35,070 nucleotides of DNA, from positions 1-35,070 of the forward strand of contig JAPLQY010000105.1 of the NCBI GenBank assembly GCA_026399475.1. Reading direction: 5' to 3'. The position numbers and the translations under genes are program-made. Positions 34,931-35,070 of the stretch are shown here, in pieces (within the stretch, counting starts at the first letter, position 1; each line of letters starts with the position of its first letter). Source of the DNA: Rhodocyclales bacterium (GTDB taxonomy: Bacteria; Pseudomonadota; Gammaproteobacteria; Burkholderiales; Rhodocyclaceae). The notes under the pieces were generated by a model. That model was given only the letters and a program-made list of their open reading frames with translations. It made no database searches and had not been told where the DNA came from.

Positions 34931-35004
34931 TGTAGACGCTGACCGAAAACTGACCCACTTAGAGAGGATGTGCTGATCGAAAATTGACCCAGGTGTTCCA
35001 CTAG

Positions 35005-35027
35005 TCCTGCCTAATTTTTAGGCAGGA
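35005..35027 (+). promoter_or_regulatory. Hairpin covering the istA ribosome binding site
   Basis: A perfect 10-base stem, TCCTGCCTAA and TTAGGCAGGA, with a three-base TTT loop. Its 3' arm contains AGGA of the istA Shine-Dalgarno sequence AGGAG (35024-35028). Transcripts reading in from outside the element would form the hairpin and hide the site. Confidence 0.7.
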
Positions 35028-35036
35028 GATAAAAAG

Positions 35037-35070
35037 GTGATCACCATGGAAATGTTGGGCAAGATTCGAC
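35037..35070 (+). CDS. istA: Transposase IstA, 5' fragment
   Basis: Only the first 11 codons lie in the window (V-I-T-M-E-M-L-G-K-I-R). The MEMLGKIR start, AGGAG eight bases ahead of GTG 35037, and the terminal repeats upstream match IstA of IS21-family elements. ATG 35046 is in frame and is the alternative start. The remainder and istB are beyond the edge. Confidence 0.75.
   Translation, partial: MITMEMLGKIR

Larger units (their letters stand above)
34931..35070 (+). mobile_element. Left end of an IS21-family insertion sequence
   Basis: From TGTAGACG at 34931 there are two imperfect copies of a 21-base terminal repeat, GCTGACCGAAAACTGACCC at 34938 and GCTGATCGAAAATTGACCC at 34973 (differences at the sixth and 13th base), as IS21-family ends carry. 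They are followed by the start of istA. The right end lies outside the window, so the target duplication cannot be checked. The exact outer base is approximate. Confidence 0.8.

Noticed and set aside
1..35070. CRISPR array or prophage
   Set aside because: No regularly spaced repeats and no phage structural genes were seen.

Overview
The window looks like chromosomal DNA of a GC-rich betaproteobacterium, probably of the Rhodocyclales/Nitrosomonadales type. The grounds are a full 14-gene nuoA-N operon preceded by tpiA, secG and a tRNA-Leu, an E. coli-type frdABCD fumarate reductase, a class I PPK2 and a phasin. The genus cannot be fixed from the sequence alone.

Region 1 (1-3249) is the start of a chromosomal integron. 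The integron integrase gene (intI, + strand) has a perfect LexA box in its promoter. To its left lie a putative attI core, a long first cassette with three minus-strand ORFs, an attC site, a second cassette whose only convincing ORF runs backwards, a second attC, and a third cassette encoding a lipoprotein-like protein. The attC of the third cassette is interrupted by the 3' end (domains V and VI) of a group II intron, orientated opposite to the cassettes, as expected for the group IIC-attC introns.

Region 2 (3246-8159) holds metabolic and regulatory genes. A quinone oxidoreductase and a DsbA/FrnE-like protein are chained to intI by ATGA overlaps. They are followed by a convergent beta-class glutathione S-transferase. 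A minus-strand Nudix hydrolase / cytoplasmic histidine kinase / NarL-type regulator operon, also joined by ATGA overlaps, follows.

Region 3 (8253-24292) is the respiratory complex I locus on the minus strand: tpiA, secG, tRNA-Leu(GAG), nuoABCDEFGHIJKLMN, ending in a strong intrinsic terminator.

Region 4 (24421-29438) is an anaerobic respiration operon on the plus strand: an FNR/ANR-type box with a well-placed -10, frdABCD, a UbiE-like methyltransferase and an unrecognised protein. The linkage suggests quinone tailoring for fumarate respiration, but that is inference.

Region 5 (29542-34930) contains an MgtE-N/CorA-type ion channel with an altered GMN signature, SixA, a phosphofructokinase with mixed ATP/PPi signature residues, PPK2, small unknown ORFs, and a phasin gene beheaded by an IS21-family element that enters at about 34931 and runs off the right edge. 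The insertion sequence has a 10-bp hairpin over the ribosome binding site of its transposase gene.

The most interesting parts are the SOS-controlled integron with its intron-interrupted attC, and the fumarate reductase operon with its two attached uncharacterised genes. I did not find a clearly new multi-gene system beyond these.
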